A DNA stretch of 64,000 nt from Nocardiopsis sp. FR4 (GTDB lineage Bacteria > Actinomycetota > Actinomycetes > Streptosporangiales > Streptosporangiaceae). The stretch covers positions 33,048 to 97,047 of the forward strand of contig NZ_VWVV01000029.1 in NCBI RefSeq assembly GCF_009830945.1. Direction: 5' to 3'. The notes under the pieces were generated by a model. That model searched no databases, was not told the DNA's origin, and was given only the letters and a program-made list of their open reading frames with translations. Position 1 is the stretch's first letter, and each line of letters starts with the position of its first letter. Below are positions 39,218 through 48,449 of the stretch, piece after piece. Both the position numbers and the translations under genes were made by a program.

Positions 39218-39442
39218 ATGAGCGACTCACCCGAACCCCTCCGCGTACCCGTAGCGTGGCGCACCCCAGGATGCCCACCCGCCGAGGTGGAACTCCCCTA
39301 CGACCACGACGCCACTGTCGAGCACTACCGAGCCCAGCCCCTCCGCTGGATCATCGGCCACCTCCCGCCCCTCCCCTTCGGGGACGAACACTGCGTGTGG
39401 ACGACCGAGCAGCTCGACCCCAACACGGAGACTCCTCGTTAG
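39218..39442 (+). CDS. Small hypothetical protein
   Basis: 74 residues from ATG 39218 (RBS GGAGG). LRVPVAWRTPGCPPAEVELP, EHYRAQPLRWIIGHLPPLPF; acidic end. Family unknown. Convergent with and overlapping by 4 bases the leftward nuclease gene. Confidence 0.6.
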   Translation: MSDSPEPLRVPVAWRTPGCPPAEVELPYDHDATVEHYRAQPLRWIIGHLPPLPFGDEHCVWTTEQLDPNTETPR

Positions 39443-40017
39443 TTGTGCCAGTGCTTTGCACGGCGGAAATCAATGTGGCCGAACCCAGAGTGCAGGTGCC
39501 CGCCCTCCCACTCGGCGCGACACTTCCTGCACACCAAGGGACGGCGCATGCGCACCCACGAGTAATCACCGCAGGCCCCACACAGGCCAAGGTAGACGTT
39601 CGGCCCCTTGAGCGAGGACCAGGCCATGTACCCGTAGCGAGGACGAGGGTAAGGGTCGTTTTCGTCCCACGGAGGCGGGATCGCCGGGTGACCAACGAGA
39701 ACAAGCTCGCCGTTAGGCCACTCGCACTGGCACCTCTCGGGGCACTTGCATGCGCGTACCTCCGCGAGTTCCTGTGCCTTCTCGATGCGGGGTGTCTTGG
39801 GCCCCTTGACCTCGATCCAGATACCGAAGTCCGGTAGCCAGAAGTCAGGCAGGTAGGTGTCGCCGCTGGGGAGGGTAATGGTGCGGGGTTCATATTCCCA
39901 GGTGGTACGGATACCGTCGAGAGTGGCGGCCCAGTCTGCTTCGAGTGCCGAGCGGAACGTCGTGGATCCGTACTGTGTGGGTCGGGAGTACACCTGGTCT
40001 TCTGGCTGCCCAGTCAC
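39439..40017 (-). CDS. PD-(D/E)XK nuclease-like protein
   Basis: 192 residues. FRSALEADWAATLDGIRTTW, then YEPRTITLPSGDTYLPDFWL and IWIEVKG give the E...PD...ExK order of the PD-(D/E)XK fold, as in phage endonuclease I-like and very-short-patch-like proteins. The end is a zinc ribbon (LCGACGDYSW ... LVCRKCRAEW). Leftward in a rightward region, so probably separately expressed cargo. Confidence 0.75.
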   Translation of the reverse strand: MTGQPEDQVYSRPTQYGSTTFRSALEADWAATLDGIRTTWEYEPRTITLPSGDTYLPDFWLPDFGIWIEVKGPKTPRIEKAQELAEVRACKCPERCQCEWPNGELVLVGHPAIPPPWDENDPYPRPRYGYMAWSSLKGPNVYLGLCGACGDYSWVRMRRPLVCRKCRAEWEGGHLHSGFGHIDFRRAKHWHN

Positions 40018-40057
40018 TTGTGCTCTTTCTCGTGGGGGGTTGATGGACTGATGGTGC

Positions 40058-40501
40058 TTGTCCGACTCCCCAACCCGCTGTTGGGTTCACAACGGTCTCC
40101 TGCCACCGATGGCCCCCCTGGGGGGAGCCCCCTCAGGCCCCCTCAGACCCCCGGGAAAGTGCTGCCGCCCGGGTTTTGTACGGGTCTGGGGATTTGGGGC
40201 CTGGGTGTGGGTGGGGTGGTACCTCGACCACTGCATCCGCCCGGACGGCACCCTCGAACCTTGGGCGGAGGAGATCGTCAACACCGCCCCCGCCACGTAC
40301 ACGGAGGTGTCCCCGTCCGGGACCGGCCTGCACCTGTGGGGTACCGGCACTCTGGAACGTGGCTGGCGTATCCGCCGCGACGACCACGCGAACATCGAAG
40401 CCTACGGAGACGGTCGGTACATCACCGTGACCGGGAACCGGTACGCGAATGCGCCGAACAAGCTGGCGGACCTGTCCGGGCTACTCGACGCGATCCTCTG
40501 A
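40058..40501 (+). pseudogene. Fragment of a bifunctional primase-polymerase gene
   Basis: From ~40215 the ORF reads WYLDHCIRPDGTLEPWAEEI then TYTEVSPSGTGLHLWGTGTL and ANIEAYGDGRYITVTGNRYA, a segment typical of the N-terminal half of phage and plasmid primase-polymerase proteins. The first ~50 codons of the ORF (Pro/Gly-rich) show no such similarity and the protein stops soon after. I read it as a remnant, though a short functional protein cannot be excluded. Confidence 0.5.
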
Positions 40502-41134
40502 CCCCTCGTCCAAGGACGGTTCCGCGCTGGCCAGTAGCCACGCCGGAGGCAGGTCGGTGGTCCACTCACTAAGAGCCTGCGTGGACCACCGAGCACACAC
40601 GTGCTCAACCCGTAGGAACTCGTCGTGGACCTTCTTGACCTCCTCATGGTTCACAACGCGAGGGAAGTAGGCACCCCGCAGAGCGACCACCACATCAGCT
40701 ACTCGCATGTAGTGCTCACGCCACTGCGAGTGGAACCAGGCCAGCAAATCGTTCTTGCCTTCGCTGTGCAGCAGCATCCTGACCTGAGCAGCGCGACTCT
40801 CCGCCCACAGCGAGCTCGTGCGGATGGCTTCGCTGTCGACTTCCTGAAGGGCCGCTTGGAGTTTCCCGCACGCCTCCACGAACGACGCCACCACCGATCG
40901 GTTCAGAGCATCTCGCCGAGCCTCTTCGTCCCGGGCTGCGCGCTCCGCCCGCTCGGCTTCCTCCTGGATCCGCCGGTCCCGCTGCTCCTGCCACCGGCGG
41001 AACTTCTCCTGCTTTATCTCATGCCGAGCGGTTCCCACCGCTACACCAGCCGCCACCAAACCCGTCAACACACCTGTCACGACCGCGCCGAGAAGCTGCG
41101 GAAGGTACAGGTCGGTGTTCCACCAATCGAACAT
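40481..41134 (-). CDS. Membrane-anchored coiled-coil protein
   Basis: 217 residues. One TM helix at ~10-32 (YLPQLLGAVVTGVLTGLVAA), then a long charged coiled coil (~35-85; QEQRDRRIQEEAERAERAAR) and a helical C-terminal domain with Trp and His. Leftward, between early-type remnant and terminase, overlapping the primase fragment by 21 bases at the 3' end. This is a common site for lysogen-expressed moron genes; exclusion or defence is possible but unproven. Confidence 0.6.
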   Translation of the reverse strand: MFDWWNTDLYLPQLLGAVVTGVLTGLVAAGVAVGTARHEIKQEKFRRWQEQRDRRIQEEAERAERAARDEEARRDALNRSVVASFVEACGKLQAALQEVDSEAIRTSSLWAESRAAQVRMLLHSEGKNDLLAWFHSQWREHYMRVADVVVALRGAYFPRVVNHEEVKKVHDEFLRVEHVCARWSTQALSEWTTDLPPAWLLASAEPSLDEGSEDRVE

Positions 41135-41166
41135 GGCCGAACCCTAGCGGGGAAGGAGGACCAACC

Positions 41167-41664
41167 ATGGCTGGTCGAGGCCCCGCTCCGAAGGACCCCA
41201 ACCGCCGAGCACGGCGCAACTCCGAACCGGCCCCGCAGACCCTTCTGCGCTTCGAGCACTCGGAGCCTCCCGAGCTGCCTGATTTCCGGGTGCACGACGG
41301 TGAGGAGCTGGTCGAGTACCAGTGGCCTGAGCGAACCCGTGAGTGGTGGGACCGGTGGCGCAACAGCTCCCAGGCCGAACACTTCAGCAGTACGGACTGG
41401 GAGTTTCTCCTGGACACCGCACTTCTGCACGCACGTCTGTGGTCCGGGGAGACCACGGTGGCCGCCGAGCTGCGGCTGAGGGTCGCGAAGTTCGGCGCGA
41501 CGGTCGAGGACAGGGCGAGGTTGAGGATGCAGTTCGCCGCCGCGGACGAGGCCGACGCCAAACGTCCCGCCCCCGCTGGGAAGTCCGCGCGGGAGCGGCG
41601 CGGTGCGCACATGGGGGTCGTCCGCGACCTTCCCGCGAAGCCGAAGGACGCCGAGGGAGCTTGA
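41167..41664 (+). CDS. Terminase small subunit
   Basis: 165 residues. The start MAGRGPAPKDPNRRARRN is a hallmark of HK97/phiC31-group actinophage small terminases, followed by WPERTREWWDRWRNSS and a helical region. It recognises the packaging site and feeds DNA to the large subunit encoded next. Confidence 0.85.
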   Translation: MAGRGPAPKDPNRRARRNSEPAPQTLLRFEHSEPPELPDFRVHDGEELVEYQWPERTREWWDRWRNSSQAEHFSSTDWEFLLDTALLHARLWSGETTVAAELRLRVAKFGATVEDRARLRMQFAAADEADAKRPAPAGKSARERRGAHMGVVRDLPAKPKDAEGA

Positions 41665-41681
41665 CCAGGGGGTGATGGCCC

Positions 41682-43289
41682 ATCCCCTGGAAGCCGACCG
41701 TCCCCGGCGAGGTCCCCACCCTCGGATACATGGTGATCGACTGGATCGCCGAGATGCTCGCCGCCCCTGACCGAGCCCATTACCAGCCCTTCGTTCTGTA
41801 CCCCGAGCAAGAGGACTTCATCTTGAAGTTCTACGAGCTCGACCCGCGCACCGGCCGCCGCCGGTACCGACGCGCGGTGCTGTGCCGGCCCCGCGGCTGG
41901 GGGAAGTCGCCGCTGCTCGCGGCGATCTCGATCGTGGAGGCGCTCGCCCCGGTGTACCCGGACGGGTGGGACGCCGAGGGGCAGCCGGTTGGGATGCCGT
42001 GGTCTGAGGTCCGGACACCGCTGGTGCAGATCGCGGCGGTTTCCGAGGCTCAGACGAAGAACACCTGGTCGCCGCTGTTGGAGATGCTCCAGGGTCCGGT
42101 GTTGGACGCCTACCCCGGGCTGGAGCCGTTGGAGGGGTTCGTCAACCTGCCCCGGGCCGGGCGAATCGAGCCGATTACCAGCAGCGCCCGGACAATCAAG
42201 GGCAATCGGCCGGTTTTCGCGGTCCTGGATCAGTCCGAGGAGTGGGTCAAGTCCAACCGCGGCACGAAGCTCGCGGAGACGATCCGGATCAACGCGGCGA
42301 AGACCGGCGGGTCCACGCTGGAGTCCCCCAACGCCTACACCCCGGGCGAGGGGTCGGTGGCGGAGATGTCCGCGCGGGATTGGCACCGCATCCTCGAAGG
42401 CAAGGCCCTTGACGACGGGATGTTCTACGACACCCGCGAGGCTCCTGCGGACATCAACCTCTACGACCGTGACGAGCTCCGCCAGGCGTTGGCCTACGTG
42501 TACGGCGACAGTGCGGACGTCAACGGCGGTCATGTGGACCTGGATGCCCTGATCGGCACGATCATGGATTCCTCGACCGACCCGCAGACCGCGCGGGCGG
42601 ACTTCCTCAACCAGGTCACCCACGCTCAGAATTCGTACCTGTCCCAGCCGGAGTGGGGCGCGTGCCGACGCGAAGACCGGGTCCTGGTCGACGGCGACAT
42701 GGTGACGTTGGGATTCGACGGGGCGATCCGCAACGACAGCACCGCGCTCGTGGCCTGCCGGTTGTCGGATGGGCACACCGAACTCCTGGGCCTGTGGGAG
42801 AAACCCGAAGGTCCGGCCGGTGAGGGTTGGGCGGTTCCGGGAGCCGAGGTGAACGCGGCTATCACCGCAGCGTTCCAGCGGTTCACCGTTGCCGCGATGT
42901 ACTGCGACCCCGCGCACTGGCAGGACTACGTGGACCGTTGGGCCGCCACCTATGGCGACAGGGTCCAGGTCCGAGCGACTGCCGACCGGCCCTTCCACTG
43001 GTGGACGAACCGGCACCGGATCATGGTCGCCGCGGTGGCCCGCTTCGAGGAAGCCGTCCGCCAGCTCGACGTGTCCCATAACGGCGACCTGGCTCTGACC
43101 CGCCACGTACTCAACGCCCGCCGCAGGGTCCTGGGCCAGTCCGGGATCAGCGTCGCCAAGGAGTACGCAGGCTCCCCGAACAAGATCGACGCCCTGGTCG
43201 CGATGATCCTCGCCTACGCCGCCCGGATGGACTGCATCGCCCGAGGCATCACCGCCGAGCCCGCCGTCATGGGCGGCTGGTCCTTCTGA
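41682..43289 (+). CDS. Terminase large subunit
   Basis: 535 residues if it starts at the non-canonical ATC 41682, 519 from the first ATG at 41730. The earlier start is preferred because PWKPTVPGEVPTLGY, conserved at the N-terminus of relatives, lies upstream of the ATG, and AGGGGGTG sits 7 nt before ATC; TGA at 41673-41675 limits the frame. Walker A VLCRPRGWGKSPLL (~70), Walker B PVFAVLDQSEEW, then nuclease residues TLGFDGAIRNDST, AMYCDPAHW and NKIDALVAMI. It is the ATP-driven packaging motor and cutter. Confidence 0.9.
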   Translation: MPWKPTVPGEVPTLGYMVIDWIAEMLAAPDRAHYQPFVLYPEQEDFILKFYELDPRTGRRRYRRAVLCRPRGWGKSPLLAAISIVEALAPVYPDGWDAEGQPVGMPWSEVRTPLVQIAAVSEAQTKNTWSPLLEMLQGPVLDAYPGLEPLEGFVNLPRAGRIEPITSSARTIKGNRPVFAVLDQSEEWVKSNRGTKLAETIRINAAKTGGSTLESPNAYTPGEGSVAEMSARDWHRILEGKALDDGMFYDTREAPADINLYDRDELRQALAYVYGDSADVNGGHVDLDALIGTIMDSSTDPQTARADFLNQVTHAQNSYLSQPEWGACRREDRVLVDGDMVTLGFDGAIRNDSTALVACRLSDGHTELLGLWEKPEGPAGEGWAVPGAEVNAAITAAFQRFTVAAMYCDPAHWQDYVDRWAATYGDRVQVRATADRPFHWWTNRHRIMVAAVARFEEAVRQLDVSHNGDLALTRHVLNARRRVLGQSGISVAKEYAGSPNKIDALVAMILAYAARMDCIARGITAEPAVMGGWSF

Positions 43290-43305
43290 CGGAGAGGAGG
43301 CCGGT

Positions 43306-44760
43306 GTGCTGGACGAGACCCCGCTCTCACCGGACTGGTGGCTGCTCCGGTTGGGGCGCAGACTCCGGACACGGCAGGGCCAGCTCAACGAGTGGCGGAA
43401 CTACTTCACCGGGGAGCCTCCGCTTCCGGTACCGCCGAAAGGACTGCGGGACCAGTACAAGCGGTTCCAGGAGATCGCTCGGACGAACATCTGCGGCCTG
43501 ATCACCAACAGCTCCGTGAACCGGCTGGCAGTGACTGGCATCGCGGGCCCGGACGGGGAACCCGACGAGGCTGCGTGGGCGTGGTGGAAGACCAACCGGC
43601 TCCCGGCACGTCAGAAGCAGTTGTACCGGTCGGCGCTGTCGCAGTCGGTGGCCTACGTCGTGGTCGGCCCGCACCCCAAGGACCCGCGCCGTCCCCTCAT
43701 CACGCTCGACCATGCGAGGAACGCCGTCATCGAGCGCGATCCGGCGACCAATGAGGGGATCGCCTCGCTGCGCGCGTGGCACGACGACATCGAGGGCGTC
43801 GGCCGGGCCGTGGTGCAGACCCGTGAGTGGGTCGTCCGATACGAGACCACGAAGCCCTTGTCGGGACGGCAGGGACTGCCGTGGGGGCGCGAGTCCTGGC
43901 GTATCCGCCAGCCCCGCACAGACGACGGTCCCCCTGGAGTGCAGCGGAACCCGTGGGGGCGGATCACCGTCGTGCCGTTCTCGTGCATGCCCCAGCTCGG
44001 GGAGGACCCCGAACCGGAGTTCGCGCAGGCGATGGGCATCCAGGAGCGGCTGAATCTGTCGATTCTGAACCGGATGACGGCGGGCAGGTACAGCGCCTAC
44101 AAGCAGAAGTGGGTCAAGGGCCACAAGTTCACGAGAGCGATCGATCCGGCGACCGGCTTGGAGGTCCTCGACCCGGTCACCGGCCAGCCGGTGGTGGAGC
44201 AGCCCTTCACCCCCGGCCCGGACACCGTGTGGGCCAGTGAAGGGGAGAACACCCAGTTCGGGGAGTTCTCCCAGATCGACCTGACGATGTTCCTCAAGGA
44301 GCACGAGGCCGACATCGTCTCGGCCCTGCTGGTTACCTCCACCCCCGCGTACTACTGGCTCTCCAGTCTGGTGAACATCTCGGCGGACACGGTGACGGCG
44401 CTCGACCTCCAGCACATCGCGAAGGTCCAGGAGCACATCGGCAACTTCGGGGAGTCCTGGGAGACCGTGAACGCCCTCGCCGGCCTCGTCGCCGGGGAGG
44501 AGCGCGACCTCACCCAGGCGGAGGTGCGGTGGCGCGACCCGCGCCAGCTCAACCCCGCCGTCGTGGTCGACGCCGCCGTGAAGAAGAAGAGCCTCGGCTA
44601 CCCGTTGTCGGTGATCGCAGAGGACATGGGCGAGCCGCTGTCGCGGATCAAGCGGATCACCGCCACGGCCGCCGCGGACCAGATGATCGCCGCTGCCCTT
44701 CAGAACCGGACCAATGCACCGTCGCCGTCGCCGTCGCCCGCCGAGGTGACGGGTGAGTGA
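43306..44760 (+). CDS. Portal protein (SPP1 gp6-like)
   Basis: 484 residues from GTG 43306. WRNYFTGEPPLPVPPKGLRD near the start, NRLAVTGI and NPWGRITVVPFSCMP in the middle, and MTAGRYSAYKQKWVKGH plus SSLVNISADTVTALDL are standard in actinophage SPP1-type portals. It forms the dodecameric ring for DNA entry. Overlaps the MuF gene by 8 bases. Confidence 0.9.
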   Translation: MLDETPLSPDWWLLRLGRRLRTRQGQLNEWRNYFTGEPPLPVPPKGLRDQYKRFQEIARTNICGLITNSSVNRLAVTGIAGPDGEPDEAAWAWWKTNRLPARQKQLYRSALSQSVAYVVVGPHPKDPRRPLITLDHARNAVIERDPATNEGIASLRAWHDDIEGVGRAVVQTREWVVRYETTKPLSGRQGLPWGRESWRIRQPRTDDGPPGVQRNPWGRITVVPFSCMPQLGEDPEPEFAQAMGIQERLNLSILNRMTAGRYSAYKQKWVKGHKFTRAIDPATGLEVLDPVTGQPVVEQPFTPGPDTVWASEGENTQFGEFSQIDLTMFLKEHEADIVSALLVTSTPAYYWLSSLVNISADTVTALDLQHIAKVQEHIGNFGESWETVNALAGLVAGEERDLTQAEVRWRDPRQLNPAVVVDAAVKKKSLGYPLSVIAEDMGEPLSRIKRITATAAADQMIAAALQNRTNAPSPSPSPAEVTGE

Positions 44761-45541
44761 GACGACCCAGGCCGCGATCGTCACCGAGTACACCAACACC
44801 ACCCAGCGGCTCCGCACCATCCTTCTCCAGGTGCTCGCGGAGACCTTCGACGGACTCGGATCGTGGCACATCCAGGACGTGGACACCTTCCTTGAACAGG
44901 CCTTGCCGGTGGTGCACGCCGCGCATGGGGCGATGGCGACCCTCACCGACGCCTACCTCGCCCAACTGATCGCGGACCAGCTCGGCCTCGTCGCCGTGCC
45001 GCTCGGCCTCGAAGCCGTCCAGGCTCCGCGCGGCATCCCCTTGGAGGAGACGTATCGGCGACCATTCGCGCAGGTCTGGTCCGAACTCGCCCAGGGCCGC
45101 CCCCTCGCTGAGGCGGTACAGGCCGGGCAGATCCGGCTCGCGTCCATCGCGGCGACGGATCTCCAGCTCGTTCGCACCCGTACCACCCATGATGCCCTGG
45201 CAGAGGACGACCGGGTGGTCGGGTACGCGCGCGTTCCCAAGGGCAGTGAGACCTGTGCCCTGTGCCTGATCGCCTCGACGCAGACGTACCGCAAGAAGGA
45301 CCTGATGCCTGTTCATCCGGGCTGTGACTGCGGGGTCCGTCCCCTCACGCAGAAGTCCGGGCCAGACGAGGACCTCCTCGACGCGGTACATGAAGCGATC
45401 GCCCGGGATCTCGGCCCTAGGTTCCAGCATTTCGCGGGCGAGAACTACAGGAACTTCATGGTCGTCCAGGAGCACGGGGAGCTGGGGCCGGTTCTCGCCG
45501 TGCGCGGAGAGACCTTCACCGGTCCTACGGACATTCCGTAG
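44753..45541 (+). CDS. MuF-like capsid morphogenesis protein
   Basis: 262 residues from GTG 44753. N-terminal helical domain, then the MuF-type signature VPKGSETCALCLIASTQTYR and MPVHPGCDCGVRPL (two CxxC/CxC zinc-like pairs, ~165-200). Minor capsid protein attached to the portal; family members can carry C-terminal toxins, but here the end is a short beta region without a recognised domain. Confidence 0.85.
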   Translation: MSETTQAAIVTEYTNTTQRLRTILLQVLAETFDGLGSWHIQDVDTFLEQALPVVHAAHGAMATLTDAYLAQLIADQLGLVAVPLGLEAVQAPRGIPLEETYRRPFAQVWSELAQGRPLAEAVQAGQIRLASIAATDLQLVRTRTTHDALAEDDRVVGYARVPKGSETCALCLIASTQTYRKKDLMPVHPGCDCGVRPLTQKSGPDEDLLDAVHEAIARDLGPRFQHFAGENYRNFMVVQEHGELGPVLAVRGETFTGPTDIP

Positions 45542-45635
45542 CGGCCACATCCACAGGTACCCGTCACGTGCGGGTGCCTGGCCATGCCCACCGCCCGTCA
45601 CGGGCCCCGACTCATCCCGACAGGGGAAGACCACC

Positions 45636-46229
45636 ATGCCTACCCGCACTGAGACGAGCACCGACTCGTCCGCCGAAACGTCCACCGGCCGGGGTTATCC
45701 GGAGAACACCCCGGTAGAGGACATGACCCTCGAAGAGCAGGCAGCGTACTGGCGACACCACGCCCGCAAGAACGAGGACCGGCTCAAGAAGCAGCCCTCC
45801 CCCGCAGAGCTGAAACAGCTCCGTGAGCAGGCCGCCGAACTGGAGCGCCTCCAGGAGGAAAACGCCACCGCAGACGAGAAGGCACTCAAGGCCGCCCGCA
45901 AGGAAGGCGCCTCCGCCGAGCGCTCCCGGCTCGGTCAGCGCCTGGCCGCCGCTGAACTCCGCGCTGCTGCCGCTGGGAAGGTCGCCGGATTCGATGCCCT
46001 GGTCGAAGACCTGAACCTGTCCAAGTTCGTCCGTGAGGACGGCGAACCGGACGCCGAGGCGATCACCGCGACCGTGGAGCGTCTCATCGCCCTGGCCCCG
46101 GCAAGTCAGGGCGGCCAGGAGGAGCAGCGGCAGGCGGCCCCGGACCTGGAGCAGGGGCCGCGTCCGGCCCCGGACACCACGCCCTCTGTGCAGTCCGGCC
46201 GCGATCTGTACGCCAACTTCAGGAAGTAG
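45636..46229 (+). CDS. Scaffolding protein
   Basis: 197 residues from ATG 45636. A disordered acidic start, YWRHHARKNEDRLKKQPSPA, then a long coiled coil (~60-115; ELKQLREQAAELERLQEENA) and an acidic tail. Length, composition and position before decoration and capsid genes are typical. A CAGGTACCCG/CGGGTGCCTG hairpin (one mismatch) at 45554-45580 lies in the 94-bp gap upstream. Confidence 0.8.
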   Translation: MPTRTETSTDSSAETSTGRGYPENTPVEDMTLEEQAAYWRHHARKNEDRLKKQPSPAELKQLREQAAELERLQEENATADEKALKAARKEGASAERSRLGQRLAAAELRAAAAGKVAGFDALVEDLNLSKFVREDGEPDAEAITATVERLIALAPASQGGQEEQRQAAPDLEQGPRPAPDTTPSVQSGRDLYANFRK

Positions 46230-46238
46230 GAAACCCCG

Positions 46239-46649
46239 TTGGATCTCAGCATCACCGAAGAGTCGATCGGCTCCGAAGACCACTCCTGGCTCGGTAGCGC
46301 CCACGGCACCGACACCGGCCGCACCATCACCCTGGACACCTCCCTCATCCCCGCCGAGGTGTACCGCACCGGGTGGGTTCCCTCCGGCCTTCCCCTGGGG
46401 CGGGTGACCGCCACGGGCCTGTACGGGCCTTACACCCCTGGGGCCGAGAACGGCGATGGCCGGGAGCGGTTCGCGGGCGTGCTGCTTACCAGCATCCGAG
46501 GCCCCAAGGCACCCGGCAACCCCATCGCAGGCGCGCTCCTGGAGCACGGCCGGGTCCACACCAACCGGCTACCCGTCGCCATCCCCGACGCCTCCGCCGC
46601 GCAGGCCGACCTGCCCACCCTCATCCTCACTGAAGGGAGCACGCTCTAG
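46239..46649 (+). CDS. Head decoration protein
   Basis: 136 residues from TTG 46239. WLGSAHGTDTGRTITLDTSL, then VPSGLPLGRVTATGLYGPYT and RFAGVLLTSIRG: the lambda gpD/HDPD-like fold as found before gpE-type capsids. Stabilises expanded heads. Stop adjoins the capsid start with no gap. Confidence 0.8.
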   Translation: MDLSITEESIGSEDHSWLGSAHGTDTGRTITLDTSLIPAEVYRTGWVPSGLPLGRVTATGLYGPYTPGAENGDGRERFAGVLLTSIRGPKAPGNPIAGALLEHGRVHTNRLPVAIPDASAAQADLPTLILTEGSTL

Positions 46650-47669
46650 GTGCTGCTCACGCACGAATTCGTTCCCGCCGCCGAGCTGACCGGTTTCGCA
46701 CGGGCCGCGCTCGCCGACCTACCGGAGAACGAATTCCGACTCAAGACGTTCCTGCCCGACCTGGCCGTCGATGACCTCCAGTACCGGTTCAACCGGGGCG
46801 GCGGTGGCCTCACCAAGGCCGCGACCTACCGGGCGTGGGACACCGAAGCCGGGATCACCTCCCGCGAGGGCCTCACCCAGGTCACGGGTGACTTGCCGCC
46901 GATCAGCCGCAAGATCCCGGTGATGGAGTACGCCGCGCTCAAGCAGCGCCGCCAGGAGCAGCGCATCACCAACCTGATCCTGCGCGACACCCAGCGGATC
47001 GTGCGGGAGACCGCCGCGCGTGTGGAGATCGCCCGCGCCTCCGCGCTCGTCAACGGACGGGTGGACCTGCCCGAGCTGAAGATGTCCGTCGACTTCGGGC
47101 GCAACAAGGCGATGGCGCCCAAGGCCACGGTCCTGTGGAGTGAGGTCGGCGCGACGCCGCTGTCGGACCTCATCGCGTGGATGCGCGAGTACCGCAAGCG
47201 CAACGGCATCGCGCCGAGCGTGATCGTGACCAGCATGCGGGTACTCGGTGTGCTGATGACCAACGAGGAGATCCGCGGTGCCGTCTACGGGGCGGCCGTA
47301 GCCAACTCCCCGTCCTACGTGTCCCAGGCTCAGCTCGACACCGTGCTGAACGCGCACGGCCTTCCGTCGATCAGCGTCTACGACGCCCAGGTCGAACTCG
47401 ACGTGGGTGCCACCTCGGTCCTGCCCGACACCCATTTGCTGATGCTGCCCGGGGCCGGTGTGCGCCTCGGCGACACCCTGTGGGGCACCACCCTGGAGTC
47501 GCTGTCGGCGGACTACCAGATCGAGGACGGCGAGGAGCCCGGCATCGTGGTCGGCACCTATTCCACTCAGGACCCGGTGCACCTGTGGACTCGCTCCAAC
47601 GCCGTCTCGTTGCCGGTTCTGGGTTCTCCGAACATGGCGTTCTCGGCGACCGTCCTGTCGAAGGCGTGA
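46650..47669 (+). CDS. Major capsid protein, gpE family
   Basis: 339 residues from GTG 46650. Typical gpE-type features: RRQEQRITNLILRDTQRIVR, the helix ARASALVNGRVDLPELKMSV and DFGR, then SVIVTSMRVLGVLMTNEEIR and a C-terminal HLWTRSNAVSLPVLGSPN. HK97 fold expected. No protease domain is present in this gene. Confidence 0.9.
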   Translation: MLLTHEFVPAAELTGFARAALADLPENEFRLKTFLPDLAVDDLQYRFNRGGGGLTKAATYRAWDTEAGITSREGLTQVTGDLPPISRKIPVMEYAALKQRRQEQRITNLILRDTQRIVRETAARVEIARASALVNGRVDLPELKMSVDFGRNKAMAPKATVLWSEVGATPLSDLIAWMREYRKRNGIAPSVIVTSMRVLGVLMTNEEIRGAVYGAAVANSPSYVSQAQLDTVLNAHGLPSISVYDAQVELDVGATSVLPDTHLLMLPGAGVRLGDTLWGTTLESLSADYQIEDGEEPGIVVGTYSTQDPVHLWTRSNAVSLPVLGSPNMAFSATVLSKA

Positions 47670-48058
47670 CGGTGTGGGCGACACCGGAGGAGTACGCGCT
47701 GCGCGCGGGCGTGGGCCTGACGGACTCCTCCCGTCCGCAGATCAGCGCCCTGCTGGAGGACGCCGAGGCGGTCATCCGGGCGCATCTGCCGCCCGCCTAT
47801 GAGCCGCCCGCCCCGGTGGCGAGGGCGATTCTCATCAAGGTTGCCCGTAGGTCGAAGATCAACCCGGGTGGGCGCACGTCCAAGACGGTGGGGTCCACCG
47901 CGGAGTCCTATGACGACCGGGGCGGCCTGTTCGTCACCGAGGACGAGGTGCGCGCGCTGACCGCTGGCCTCACGAGACCTTCGACGGCCTACACGGTCGG
48001 TGTGGCTGACCCCGGCATGCGACAGGTCGGAGGTGCCCCGTGGCCCGGCCCCCGGTGA
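47666..48058 (+). CDS. Head-tail connector protein
   Basis: 130 residues from GTG 47666 (GTGA overlap with capsid stop). WATPEEYALRAGVGLTDSSR, ISALLEDAEAVIRAHLPPAY and a tail with ESYDDRGGLFVTEDEVRAL fit the Gp19/gp6-like connector family. Joins portal to tail. Confidence 0.8.
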   Translation: MTVWATPEEYALRAGVGLTDSSRPQISALLEDAEAVIRAHLPPAYEPPAPVARAILIKVARRSKINPGGRTSKTVGSTAESYDDRGGLFVTEDEVRALTAGLTRPSTAYTVGVADPGMRQVGGAPWPGPR

Positions 48059-48122
48059 CCGGCCCCGTCGTCTCCTCCGCTGGGCTGATGGCCGACCCGC
48101 CCGGATAGAAGGGAGACGCGCC

Positions 48123-48449
48123 CTGGAGCCGCTCGGGGGCGACACCCTCACCATCATCCCCAGCCCCGGGCGGGACCGGTTCGGTGATCCCGCCCCGGGT
48201 GCTCCCCCGTTCGACGTGGAGGGCTGCAACCTCCAGGACCAGTCCAGCGAAGAGGTTGACCAGGGAGAGCGGCAGGTGGTCGTGGACGCCCGCGCCTTCT
48301 TCCCGTCCGGCACCCCGGTTTCCTCCCGTGACCAGGTGCGGCACGGCCCCGACGTGTACGAGGTGCACGGCCGACCGGCCCACCGCCGTGACCTGGACGG
48401 GAACCCGCACCACATCGAGGTGCGGCTGCGCAGCGTGGAGGGGGTGTGA
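48123..48449 (+). CDS. Head closure/adaptor protein
   Basis: 108 residues if it starts at CTG 48123, which has GAAGGGAG 7 nt upstream. In-frame GTG codons at 48033 and 48000 lie inside the connector gene and add residues with no domain character. TLTIIPSPGRDRFGDPAPGA, QVVVDARAFFPSGTPVSSRD and GPDVYEVHGRPAHR: beta-barrel head-completion proteins look like this. Confidence 0.7.
   Translation: MEPLGGDTLTIIPSPGRDRFGDPAPGAPPFDVEGCNLQDQSSEEVDQGERQVVVDARAFFPSGTPVSSRDQVRHGPDVYEVHGRPAHRRDLDGNPHHIEVRLRSVEGV

Noticed and set aside
41019..43388. 789-codon leftward ORF over the terminase genes
   Set aside because: Shadow of the terminase large-subunit frame; no motif and no RBS.
43327..44946. 539-codon leftward ORF over the portal gene
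   Set aside because: Antisense shadow of the portal coding frame with Arg/Leu/Val-rich composition.
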